From contig KV908639.1 in NCBI GenBank assembly GCA_002005505.1, forward strand, positions 110,001 through 135,395: 25,395 nt of DNA. Reading direction: 5' to 3'. Under the pieces are notes generated by a model that worked only from the letters and a program-made list of their open reading frames with translations, did not search any database and was not told where the DNA came from. Source of the DNA: Botryococcus braunii. Lineage: Eukaryota > Chlorophyta > Trebouxiophyceae. Positions 1-25,395 of the stretch are shown piece by piece. Each line of letters starts with the position of its first letter. Position 1 is the stretch's first letter. A program made the translations under genes and the position numbers.

Positions 1-1056
<1,056 letters not shown>

Positions 1057-1199
1057 GCATTCAAACCGAAGAAGTTAAGGAAGCCGAGTTATGGCTGAAG
1101 TTCTTGACATGGTGGAATGGCCTCGGCATCCTTTCCTCCATAGGCCTGGGTACTGGAATGCACTCAGGACTGCTCTTCCTGTTCCCGCACATGCTTAAG
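1057..1199 (+). CDS. VMP1: VMP1 exon a (first visible)
   Basis: The acceptor is ttgcag before 1057 and the donor is AAG|gtgagc at 1200. The exon starts with two bases of a split codon and ends in phase 0. It encodes [11 protein letters not shown], then a hydrophobic stretch with [20 protein letters not shown] and [10 protein letters not shown]. This matches the conserved first helix of VMP1 ([13 protein letters not shown] type). Confidence 0.9.
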
Positions 1200-3700
1200 G
1201 TGAGCCTCCTTTAGAAGTGCGCCCATTGCATTGTTAGGAGGGTTGGAGGTCATATGGCTCCATTGGCATGCGGTACATGGCTCGTACTCATCTCCAATGC
1301 TCATCTGACAGCTCTCTTTGTTCCATACTCTGCTGGTAGTCTGTGGCGTCGGTAGATATTGAGTGATAGTCCAAATTTACCGTCCAGTATAGCCAGCAAC
1401 GTAGCCAACTTTTGTTGTGTGTGATGAACTGCATAGCTTCGACCACAGTCAGGAAGGTGAGTGGGGCCGGCGGTGAGGGGTTATGAGAGCGCTTGCAGAG
1501 CTTGGGTACACCTGCGGTGAGATGCCAGGAAAAAGATTATAGCACATTTGTGGCTGTTGGTTGTTGACCCTTGGGTAACACCAAGTGCTTGATCAAGTCC
1601 AGTCTGCGTTGCTTTCGCTCCAGTCCGCGGCTTCTTATGTGTTTTGTCTGACTGGAGATGCCACAGATCCTGGTCGCTCAGTCTGGGTGAGGGAAGTGAC
1701 AACAATGAAGTTTGTCTTTTGTATAGCAACAATTCCAACTTGTCAGAAAAAGGGTAGTTCCTCTGTTGCGATGGCTTTACAACTAGGAGAGGTTAGCAAC
1801 ATGTGTTTATAGCCCCTTGGGTTGCTTCCCCACTTTCCTGCAACAAATGAAAAGGAACCTCGTTTAAGGATGCTTTCCAGTTTTGGCTCTGGGTAGCCCC
1901 GAGCTTTGTCCTGTTTGACTTCTTACCTAAAGGTAGCTGGATAAGGGACGTACATAGGCGTGTCTCCCCCCCCCCCCCTTCTGCCTACAAGTGAACACCG
2001 AGCCACTTCTCGTGGGAAGGGAAGGAAGATTGTGTGGTTCAGCAGTGGTTGGGCAAATGGAAGTTGCTGAGTTATCTTCCGTGGGCTTGGACCATATGCC
2101 CCACAAGGGTGGCGGATAAGGTGTCAACCAGCCCACCAAAGCAGACAGAACCAAAGGGGCCAACCGGGTAAGCTGTACAACCTGCCAGACAACTCTGCCC
2201 ATATAACGATAACAGGTTTCCTGACGCTTGGTGACGGTGGTGATTGCAGGTGACTTTGGCTGCAGAAGAATGCGGCCATGTGCACTTTGAGACACGGACC
2301 GACATGTGGTGGTCTGCAGAGCCCTTCCACTGCGGTGTTAAATCACCAACCGGCCATGTTACTCTTTTCCAGCTATGGCTCAAGGTAGAAATCCTTCTTT
2401 TCCACTGTTTTGCAGCCATCTTGGCCCCGTATCGTTTCTTAACTGGACTGTAGCAGAAGGGACCACTGGCCTCGTTTGGGGTTTGCTAGCCCACTTACCC
2501 TGCCTTGCATTCCACAATCTGGCAGCTCGGGAAGATAGCGAAGGCAGCTCATTTCCTTCAATTTGCATCGCCACAGGATGCGGGGAAACATGACTTGAAT
2601 GTGGCTCACTTGCACTTTTCTTTTTGTAGGCTTTAATTCAGAATTTCCATGAGCTTTGGAGGCAGTATGTGGTTGGCTAGGTGCCACAAGTGTTTTGGAT
2701 GTGCCATACTGGCTGCTTCAATTGCCTGGTGGGATGTGCAGCAGTATTAGAAAATGTGCCTGTGGCACATGCAGCAACGGTCGGGTATCAATGTGTCGGC
2801 GAGGCACATTGAGTGTCCAATTTGAATGTGGGCAAGGTTTAGAGCACTGATGGAGTGTATGCAAGAGAAACAAAGTTACAGCTCATGGACTCGGGTGCTA
2901 TGAATATGATGCATTTGGGGGATGCTTTTTTGTTGCATTCCAAAAAGGGGGGCATGGGGGATGGGAATGGGGTTATAAACCCACGTATGTTTGGCTGGGC
3001 TTCACAGGAAGGCATTCAGCTATCTGCTCAAGTGCATACGACCCAGACCAAGTCTGTGTCTGTCGTCTGTGAAAGCTCCCCATTCTATCAGCTTTCTTTC
3101 CGTCTTCCATCTTTTGTGTATTTCTTCAGCTACTGGTTTTAGCGCCAACCGGGGGGTCTGGTCATCGTGACTGAACACATTAACCGGGTGAGATTTAAGG
3201 AACGTGCCGGAGGTCTGGATGTGATATTGGGAACTTCAAACTGGGGTAGATGGGCCGGCGTCGCAATTAGTCAATGAGAGGAGGTGATGTGGGGTGATGA
3301 GAAGGGTGTTGGCCATGCAGGTGGCTTCTGCAGCTTTGCTGTGGGGAGCCGGAACAGCTATTGGGGAAATCCCTCCATATGCATTTAGTTACCATGCAGC
3401 AAAGCTGGGGATACGTAATGAGGTAACTCGCCTCCTTAATTGCCAGGCTCTGTCCTTAGACACCCTACCTGCTGACCCCATCAAAAATTAAGGGGAACGT
3501 GGAGGAGGGGGGGAGAAGAGAGAGCGGGGGACAGACCCACCCACAGAGGGCTAATATTCCTGGCCTCCCCATCCATCTCCCCATGGCCCCACTTCCCCTC
3601 CACACCCCTCTCCCTCGCTGCCTCTCTCCCTCCCTCCCTCTGTCTCTCTCCCACTCTCTCTGTCTTCCCCCGCCCCCCCCCCCTCATACACACATAGACA

Positions 3701-3783
<83 letters not shown>

Positions 3784-6700
3784 TGTGTGTGTGTGTGTGT
3801 GTGTGAGTGAGTGAGTGAGTGAGTGAGTGAGAGCGCATGATTTATTTGCACAGGACATCTAGGGACGCCTTGAACCCGCGTGGTAGCTTTGCAGTCTCCT
3901 GTCTCCTGCAGTGGCCTCCGAGTGAAGCTGCATTTCATTGGCTGCCACTGTTGTGGAAGGGCTCAGTCACTGCACTTCAGACTAAGGGGCCCGACATGGC
4001 ATGGACATTGTGCATGCTTTGTTTGGCACGCAAAAGTTCTGTCATGAATGTCATCTGCTTGATACCTGCAAGGGGGTATGAAAAAGCGCACGCCTTGATT
4101 GTTTGCATGGGGCAGGAATGGGATGCCATCCTGGTTGATAATGAGGATGAACAGCGGCAAGGCTGGTTCGGCAAGCGATTGGCATCTATAAAGAAAGGCA
4201 TGCTGCACTTCGTTGAAAGGTATGCTTGCCCCACAAACCCATGCTCTTGACGGCGACCTGGGTTTTAAGCGGTAGCCATTATTTTTAAGCTATACCCACC
4301 TGGATGTTAATTGCAGTTTTGAGTGTACTAAGTGTGCCGCTTGTGACAACATGCATGCCGGCACAAAACCAGTCGTACCATGGCTTGTGGATGGACGTCT
4401 GGCTTGTGATAATATCTGCCAATGTTTCCTCCCCGCCTGCTCAGATAGACAGCCATGTGCATGAACTGTTTGGTTTGTTCCGTGGTTTGTCTCGGCTGCA
4501 GAATTGGCTTGGCAGATGTGCGGTGCCTGCATCTATGCTCCCGCCACTGTATTTCTCCCTCAGTGGTTTGCTTCCTAGGACATGGGATGTGTCTCTGTGC
4601 ACACTGTTTGACGAAGTTACAATTGTACCGTGATGTTCTTCTCTCCTTCCCTTAATGCAATTTTCCACAGGAATCATATACCTTTTAAGCCTAGCAGATC
4701 AGGGCCGTGTTATATCTTCTTTCAACTGCTTAGATTTAAAAAAGATTTAAAAAATAAAAAAAGGTGGGATGGATGGGGGCAGCCATGGCTTCTGGGGAAT
4801 CTTCCTGCTGGCGGCCTGGCCCAATGCGTTGTTCGATCTGTGCGGGATCTGCTGCGGCCACTTCATGATGCCCTTCTGGACCTTCTTTGGAGCCACCTTC
4901 TTGGGAAAAGCAATCGTCAAGGTGAGATGCATGCCCCATGATGGCCCCTGTGACAAGATTTGACTATATTGCCATCTCCCACTTTCCTCTGCCCGGCGCC
5001 CCTTGCCCTTCCCCTTGTTGCTCTGGGTGCATGTGGACTGGCAGGCAGAACGGAGTGTCTCGCTCTCCTCACTTGCCATATGACTGTCCCAAGATCCATC
5101 ATGAGTGGAGGTGTGGTGGGCTTGATGCTTGATGTACCATTGCATACAGTAGCATGGTGTGTGCATGTGTGCGCATGTGCTTTCATCCGCCCGCCCGCGT
5201 GCATGTGCTCGCGTAGTGCTGCGGAAGGGCTATGCTTGCATGTGGAGTCAGTACGTTGCAGCCAATTTCACAGGAATGTGGCATGCTGTAGTTCACCATT
5301 GCAGAAAGTGTAGGGTACTGATAGGTCTGGGGGAGGCAGTTTGGACTGGACTTCTTTATCTTGAATGCAGCAAATTAAGTTGCAAAGACCAGACAGGATT
5401 TATCTGTACAGCTTCAAGAGATGGGTTGCCGAGGCTCCTCAAAGGCGAGGGACTGGGTGCAGGCAAATTTGCAGGCCTGGTTTTTCCTAGCGATTTTCCA
5501 GAAGCGGTCCAGGGAATGGGCCATCGAACATGTGGAGAGATTGTTGCCGGATCGCATCCCTTGGCTGTGGGATCACATGGGCTACACCTCCACCCCTGCC
5601 CAGATGCTACATAATCTCATCATCGACCAGATCCGCCGCTTTCACGAAGGCGTTGTACAGCGGGCTGCTGCCAGCCAGTTGGACAAGCGGTACATTACGT
5701 ACCCTCTGCGCCCGTTTTTCGGTTTCTCCAAGTGATCAGGGGTGGAGGAAAGCAAGGGGGGAGCAGTTTTTCCATGCAACCAGGGGTGGAGGAAAGCAAC
5801 GGGGGAGTTCCGAGTTGGAGGCAAGTGATGGAGGGAAGGTGAAAGCGGGGAACAGGAGGAGTTGGGCTATGGGGAGGCACAGGGAAGATGAGAGGAGAGG
5901 GGAAAGGGGGCATTATGTGTGAGTGGGCACAGGTAAGGTGAGAAAAGGAGGGGGTATAGGGAAGTTACATGCCAGCTGGTTAGTGACGAGAGGAGGGGGA
6001 AAGGGGCGTTACGTTTGAGTGGGTCACGGAAGGTGGGAAGAGGAGGGGAAAGGGGCGTCAATATGAGCAGGTCAGGGAAGATGAGGAGGGGTGGGGAATA
6101 GAGGGATATCAACTACGACTAGGCACAGGAAGGATTCTGTCATTCCTGGAAAGGGAGGCTTGAGAGGAAATGGCTGCATATGTCTGTATAGAGGGGTGCG
6201 GTGGATATTGAGCCAATGAGGCAGGATATTCTGGAATATCGGACCCCAAGGCCGTAAACTAGCGGCATTCATTCGGCGAGATTGGGCCCGCGCGTAAGGG
6301 AGAAGGGAGGGGGAAGTGCAGAACCTTTTACTTGTCGAATGCTTCTCATGTGCATGCACACCAAACAAGGATTGAAGCAGACCCTAGCAAGCAGCTTTGA
6401 CAGAGATGCCTGCCGTCTGGAATGTCTCGTGCGTTCTTTATTGGTCTGCAAGTAGGGAGACTCTAAGCAGGGGTTCATGCAAATGATGCCTTCAGAGCGA
6501 TTGCAAGGGCTTTACAGAAAACTGATTGTATGGGGTTGACAGTAAGTGGGCAACATGTCCAACTCATCTGGATTTGCAAGTCGCTATCCAAGAAGTAACG
6601 TCCCCGGGTCCAGCCTTGAGGATTTTTGTTTGCCTTATATGTGACGCATCCAATGCATCTGTCAAGGTCTGCAGGTGGTACTTCATGAAATAGATGCGTA

Positions 6701-6993
6701 CAGGTTGGAAGCTGTAACAACATGACATGCTGACGCCCTTTTTGTGTTGATGGGTCTGCAGGTGGTGGTTCATGAAGTTGACAGACCACTTCAAATCACT
6801 GGACGCGCTCCGAGCATGGCTGTTGGGGTACGTGCCGATTGTGGGAAGGAGCTCCCTCTGGGGCTTCTTTGTGCTTCTCATGGTGGGCCAGTTTGTGAAA
6901 GCCTGCATTGAGCAGTTTGCTCAAAGCGAGGCAGCCTTGGAAGACAACCTCCTCCTCCAGGATTTCGTTACTGAGGCACGCAAAGAGAGATGA
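1057..6993 (+). CDS. VMP1: VMP1/KMS1-like vacuole membrane protein 1 (partial, 5' end missing), seven exons
   Basis: Spliced exons 1057-1199, 2250-2384, 3321-3422, 4116-4219, 4783-4921, 5463-5689 and 6762-6993 encode about 359 residues with codon phase kept at every junction. The product reads as VMP1 in order: a first membrane segment with [11 protein letters not shown], then [26 protein letters not shown], an acidic linker, [38 protein letters not shown] and TFLGKAIVK. These are the signature stretches of the DedA/VTT (SNARE-associated Golgi) fold. Known role of the family: multi-pass ER protein, phospholipid scramblase, needed for autophagosome formation, ER contact sites and lipid homeostasis. 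Human VMP1 is 406 residues, so roughly 50 to 100 N-terminal residues probably lie left of the window (inference). The last exon adds a hydrophobic segment and ends in TGA. The first visible exon starts inside a codon, so an upstream exon must exist; none was found in bases 1-1056. Confidence 0.9.
1200..2249 (+). other. VMP1: VMP1 intron a-b
   Basis: Unique sequence without a convincing exon or repeat, apart from a short C run near 1967-1978. The flanking exons join in phase 0 and give continuous VMP1 sequence, so no exon is missing here. Confidence 0.75.
2250..2384 (+). CDS. VMP1: VMP1 exon b
   Basis: The acceptor is tgattgcag and the donor is CTCAAG|gtagaa. The length is 45 whole codons, phase 0 on both sides. 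It opens with [15 protein letters not shown], the counterpart of the VTLAAYEC motif that follows the first VMP1 helix. It closes with TLFQLWLK, leading into the GTAIGE exon. Confidence 0.9.
2385..3320 (+). other. VMP1: VMP1 intron b-c
   Basis: Unique sequence. No repeat or exon is supported. The flanking exons join in phase 0. Confidence 0.75.
3321..3422 (+). CDS. VMP1: VMP1 exon c ([10 protein letters not shown] motif)
   Basis: The acceptor is ccatgcag and the donor is GAG|gtaact. The length is 34 codons in phase 0. It encodes [20 protein letters not shown] followed by FSYHAAKLG. This equals the highly conserved WG-GTAIGE-PPY segment of the VTT domain. Confidence 0.92.
3597..3836. repeat. 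pyrimidine tract, (CA)n-(GA)n-(GT)n-(GAGT)n array
   Basis: Inside VMP1 intron c-d (3423-4115). A CT/CCCT-rich tract is followed by (CA)n to about 3736, (GA)n to about 3780, (GT)n to about 3805, and about seven GTGA tetramers. The outer (CA)n and (GT)n are mutual complements around the (GA)n core. Confidence 0.97.
4116..4219 (+). CDS. VMP1: VMP1 exon d (acidic linker)
   Basis: The acceptor is atggggcag and the donor is GAAAG|gtatgc, ending in phase 2. It encodes [20 protein letters not shown] and a basic amphipathic stretch before the next helix. It corresponds in position to the variable acidic loop of VMP1, between the PPY segment and the FWGI segment. It is assigned mainly by position, phase and fit. 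Confidence 0.8.
4220..4782 (+). other. VMP1: VMP1 intron d-e
   Basis: Unique sequence with an A-rich patch near 4737-4762 just before the acceptor. No exon or long repeat is seen. Confidence 0.75.
4783..4921 (+). CDS. VMP1: VMP1 exon e ([14 protein letters not shown] motif)
   Basis: The acceptor is gggggcag and the donor is GTCAAG|gtgaga. One base completes the split codon from the previous exon (AG|C, Ser), then 46 codons follow. It holds the most diagnostic VMP1 sequence: [20 protein letters not shown], then [14 protein letters not shown] and GKAIVK. Confidence 0.95.
4922..5462 (+). other. VMP1: VMP1 intron e-f
   Basis: Unique sequence with some GTGCATGTG-type alternation near 5155-5220. 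No exon is supported. Confidence 0.75.
5463..5689 (+). CDS. VMP1: VMP1 exon f
   Basis: The acceptor is ctgggtgcag and the donor is AAGCG|gtacat, phase 2. It encodes [20 protein letters not shown] and then a mainly helical stretch with [19 protein letters not shown]. It corresponds to the region after GKAIIK in animal VMP1 (a hydrophobic IFVIITFSK-type segment followed by a soluble helix). If the donor is ignored, the frame stays open to a TGA at 5733-5735. Confidence 0.85.
5737..6105. repeat. degenerate purine-rich minisatellite in the last VMP1 intron
   Basis: A 26-28 base unit (starting CAGGGGTGGAGGAAAGCAA) occurs at 5737 and again at 5781, a 44-base period. From about 5870 to 6100 a second family follows, with about 55-base units built on GAGGGGAAAGGGG-CGTTA and a GAGTGGG-ACAGG-AAGGTG half. 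The copies are diverged. Confidence 0.8.
6657..6693 (+). other. decoy copy of the VMP1 terminal-exon acceptor
   Basis: The sequence GTCTGCAGGTGGTACTTCAT at 6667-6686 closely matches GTCTGCAGGTGGTGGTTCAT at the true junction (6754-6773). In the coding phase the copy would give Trp-Tyr-Phe-Met-Lys and then TAG at 6691-6693, against Trp-Trp-Phe-Met-Lys in the real exon. It looks like a partial tandem duplication of the exon start. Confidence 0.7.
6762..6993 (+). CDS. VMP1: VMP1 terminal exon
   Basis: The acceptor is gggtctgcag. The first base completes an Arg codon (CG|G), followed by [21 protein letters not shown] hydrophobic helix ([19 protein letters not shown]) and a polar, acidic tail ending in ARKER and TGA follow. 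This matches the expected last membrane segment and short cytosolic tail of VMP1. The acceptor has a near-copy 87 bases upstream, at 6674. Confidence 0.82.
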
Positions 6994-7051
6994 TCTATCG
7001 GCATGCGGAGAGGAAAAACAATTATAAGGTTCAACGCAGAAGTTCGAAGAG

Positions 7052-7326
<275 letters not shown>

Positions 7327-9244
7327 TTGTGTCCGCAGAAGTACACCATACACGATCGTGCTTTCACGCTTTCTTGGTGCCGCAACTTCTGTGGTCAGGC
7401 TTACTGCTGTCACAGAATGTTTGTGGAGCTGCTTCTTCAAGCCTTTCCATTAAAAGGCGGAGGTCGCTGGTATAGGTTATGAACACTGGCCAGGCGGACA
7501 TACAGAGTCAAAATGTCCCCCACATGCTGGGGAACCCCCTCGGGGGGGTGAGGTGAAGAAAGTTTCACTTGGTTGTGAATAAGTACGTGCTTGGGGCTGG
7601 CTTATCCCTTCTGGATCCCACAACGTGCATTCCAATTTATTTCAATCTGTAGGGAAATGTCAACACAGGACACCCTATCACGAGGATAAGCCTCTTGGGG
7701 GCATTTCGAGAGACCTTTCATGAGTTTACGTCATGACCCCCTTGACTCCAGCCTACCCACATGGTCTGCTCCGTTCACAAATTGACTTCGCAGTGGTGTA
7801 AAGCACAGCTGGATGCTGCAGCTGTGTTTCTGCTATCGTTTTTTCCCTCTTCTGCAAGTGAAGGGGTGCGATTTCATGCGGGTTTTGCAACAACGGTTGC
7901 GCGAGTTGCTATAAGGCTGTGGAGAACTCCCTGATTGAAAGAATGGTGGAGTAATGTTTACCTGTTGAGAGATGGAGGAGAAAGTTCAGCCGCATCTGTC
8001 ATGGCCCACACTTGAGCACATGGATGGCCTCTTTTATGCTGTTATTTGATTACCGTAGTTGCTTCAGTTGAAACGATGTGGTATTGGTACAATATGAATT
8101 CATGGCATGGCGTTGCTTGCAATTTCGTTTTCTATTGTAGAGGTCCTGAATTGGTCCAGCTCCCACCCATGTGGTCTGCGAAGTCCGTTGAAGTGTTTCG
8201 TATTGCTTTTGGAGGCAACAACCTTTGCAAGGGTCCCTCCCGACCTTTGTACAATTTTGAAAGCCTCCGTGTGTCATGTCGGGAGCGTTACCACTGGTTG
8301 TCTTGCGACCATGCTGCCCTTTTATTGACAATTGGTGCCCTTTAATATCGAAGGAACATTGTCTTCTTCTGTCCTGCCTTCAAAGCTGCACAGCTGGAAG
8401 GCTGTTGTTGCAACGTTAGAGCGTGTGGGTTGAATGTGGATTGTTACGAGGCCCAAAAACCCCGCCGGGGGGGGGGGGGGCGGGGGGGTTGTTGGCTGTG
8501 AATATGGTGCTGTGTAACGCTGGAAGTTCTGCAAGTAAAAACGCTGGGCTGCTCATATGTATCGATGTTTATGTGTAAAATCCTTGTCGACTCTCGTTTG
8601 GGGTTGATTTTGCATGAAGCTCTCGTTGGTCTACAAGCTCGGTCCGCACGCTTGGCTCATGCGCCCTCAGGAATTATTTCTATCGAATGGGATTTAGAGT
8701 AATTGTTGCAAAAGAGCCTCCATTTGGGCTTGACGAGTGTGAGATGTCCCTGTTCCTGGTATGGATCGATCCAGGCAGCATGAAAGGAGGTTATCGTGCA
8801 CTGTATACAGTGATCAGCAGAGTCGCAATTATGGCCACATTTGTCATTTCTCTGTGCCATCATCATTCATCTTTCGGGAGCGGCGCTCTGTGCTTGTCCC
8901 ATCTTAGTGGATTGCTTAGAAATTCCCACCAATTTCCGTGCAGGTCATGGGCTCATACGAGCGTGCCTGGACATGTTCAAGGTCTTGGTGTGTGCTCATG
9001 TTGTGGGGATTCTGAGTGACTAGCCTGTTTCTGCAACTTCTCAATCACGCACCCTTCAGGTGACATTGAAGTACTCAAAAGGATACATTGATGTCGAGCT
9101 TTGTGACTTATGCAGAATCGATGGCATGCACACCACCGCCAATCACAAATGTGAATGTTGGTGGAGCTCAGCTACTCTCAGCTTTCTCGGGTATCAAAGG
9201 TCAGACAAGTTTGCACACTAAGCCGCATATTTGCACAGATCTTC

Positions 9245-9510
<266 letters not shown>

Positions 9511-9735
9511 AGGGGGGGGGGGAGGGTTTAGTACCACTGGTACCTGAATGATATACACGGTCTTCAACAACGACATTCTACACTCTCGGGGCAAGTAACA
9601 CCGCCCTACAAGTCACACGTCGGAAGGTCAGAATATGTGGAAAGTGTAGGAGCACCTGCTGCTGCAATGCTGGCATCTAAACAAACAGCTGCTTGGTCAA
9701 ACAGACAACCTCAAGCTGCCACTGCATTACGGCAT

Positions 9736-25368
<15,633 letters not shown>

Positions 25369-25395
25369 CTGAAGTTTGGAATTTTCGTGTCTGGA

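Noticed and set aside
7517..7550. G/C-rich inverted repeats resembling a terminator
   Set aside because: Rho-independent terminators do not apply to a eukaryotic nuclear gene, and the stems are short.
8512..8578. TGTAA-like sequences as VMP1 polyadenylation signals
   Set aside because: A five-base motif about 1.5 kb past the stop is expected by chance and has no supporting context.
8687..9023. Two + strand frames in the intergenic gap
   Set aside because: Short, composition ordinary, no motif, no matching splice context. Treated as chance.

Overview
The window comes from a eukaryotic nuclear genome with spliceosomal introns. It is most likely a unicellular green alga of the chlorophyte/prasinophyte type. 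That is an inference from a plant/alga-like VMP1 reading, a proline-rich extracellular-type insert, many short GT-AG introns with CAG acceptors, and very heavy (GA)n, (GT)n and (CT)n microsatellite load between exons. Nothing bacterial, viral or organellar was recognised. No tRNA, rRNA or CRISPR array was found.

Layout: two protein-coding genes converge. On the + strand (about 1057 to 6993) lie the last seven visible exons of a VMP1 / KMS1-type, DedA/VTT-fold ER membrane protein. Its 5' end lies left of the window. On the - strand (about 25368 down to 9736) lie eighteen exons of a large subtilisin-family (S8) serine protease. Its N-terminal part, with the catalytic Asp and His, lies right of the window. 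The protease continues into a C-terminal beta-sandwich, then about five cysteine-paired Ig-like modules of a kind common in bacterial surface proteins, a proline-rich insert, and a hydrophobic C-terminal tail. Both reading frames were rebuilt by hand from splice sites. Every proposed junction keeps codon phase, which is the main internal support for the models.

The other roughly 85% of the window is introns and a 2.7 kb intergenic gap. These hold about ten long compound microsatellites, a degenerate purine-rich minisatellite, a triple 15-bp tandem repeat, and a perfect 50-bp spacerless palindrome in a protease intron. Most long open frames in the window are translations of these repeats (Ser-Leu, Arg-Glu, Thr-His or Cys-Val polymers) and are not genes.

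The two genes have no evident functional link. VMP1 acts in ER lipid scrambling, contact sites and autophagy. The protease is predicted to be a secreted or surface-tethered enzyme. Neither has a promoter in view, because both 5' ends are outside the window.
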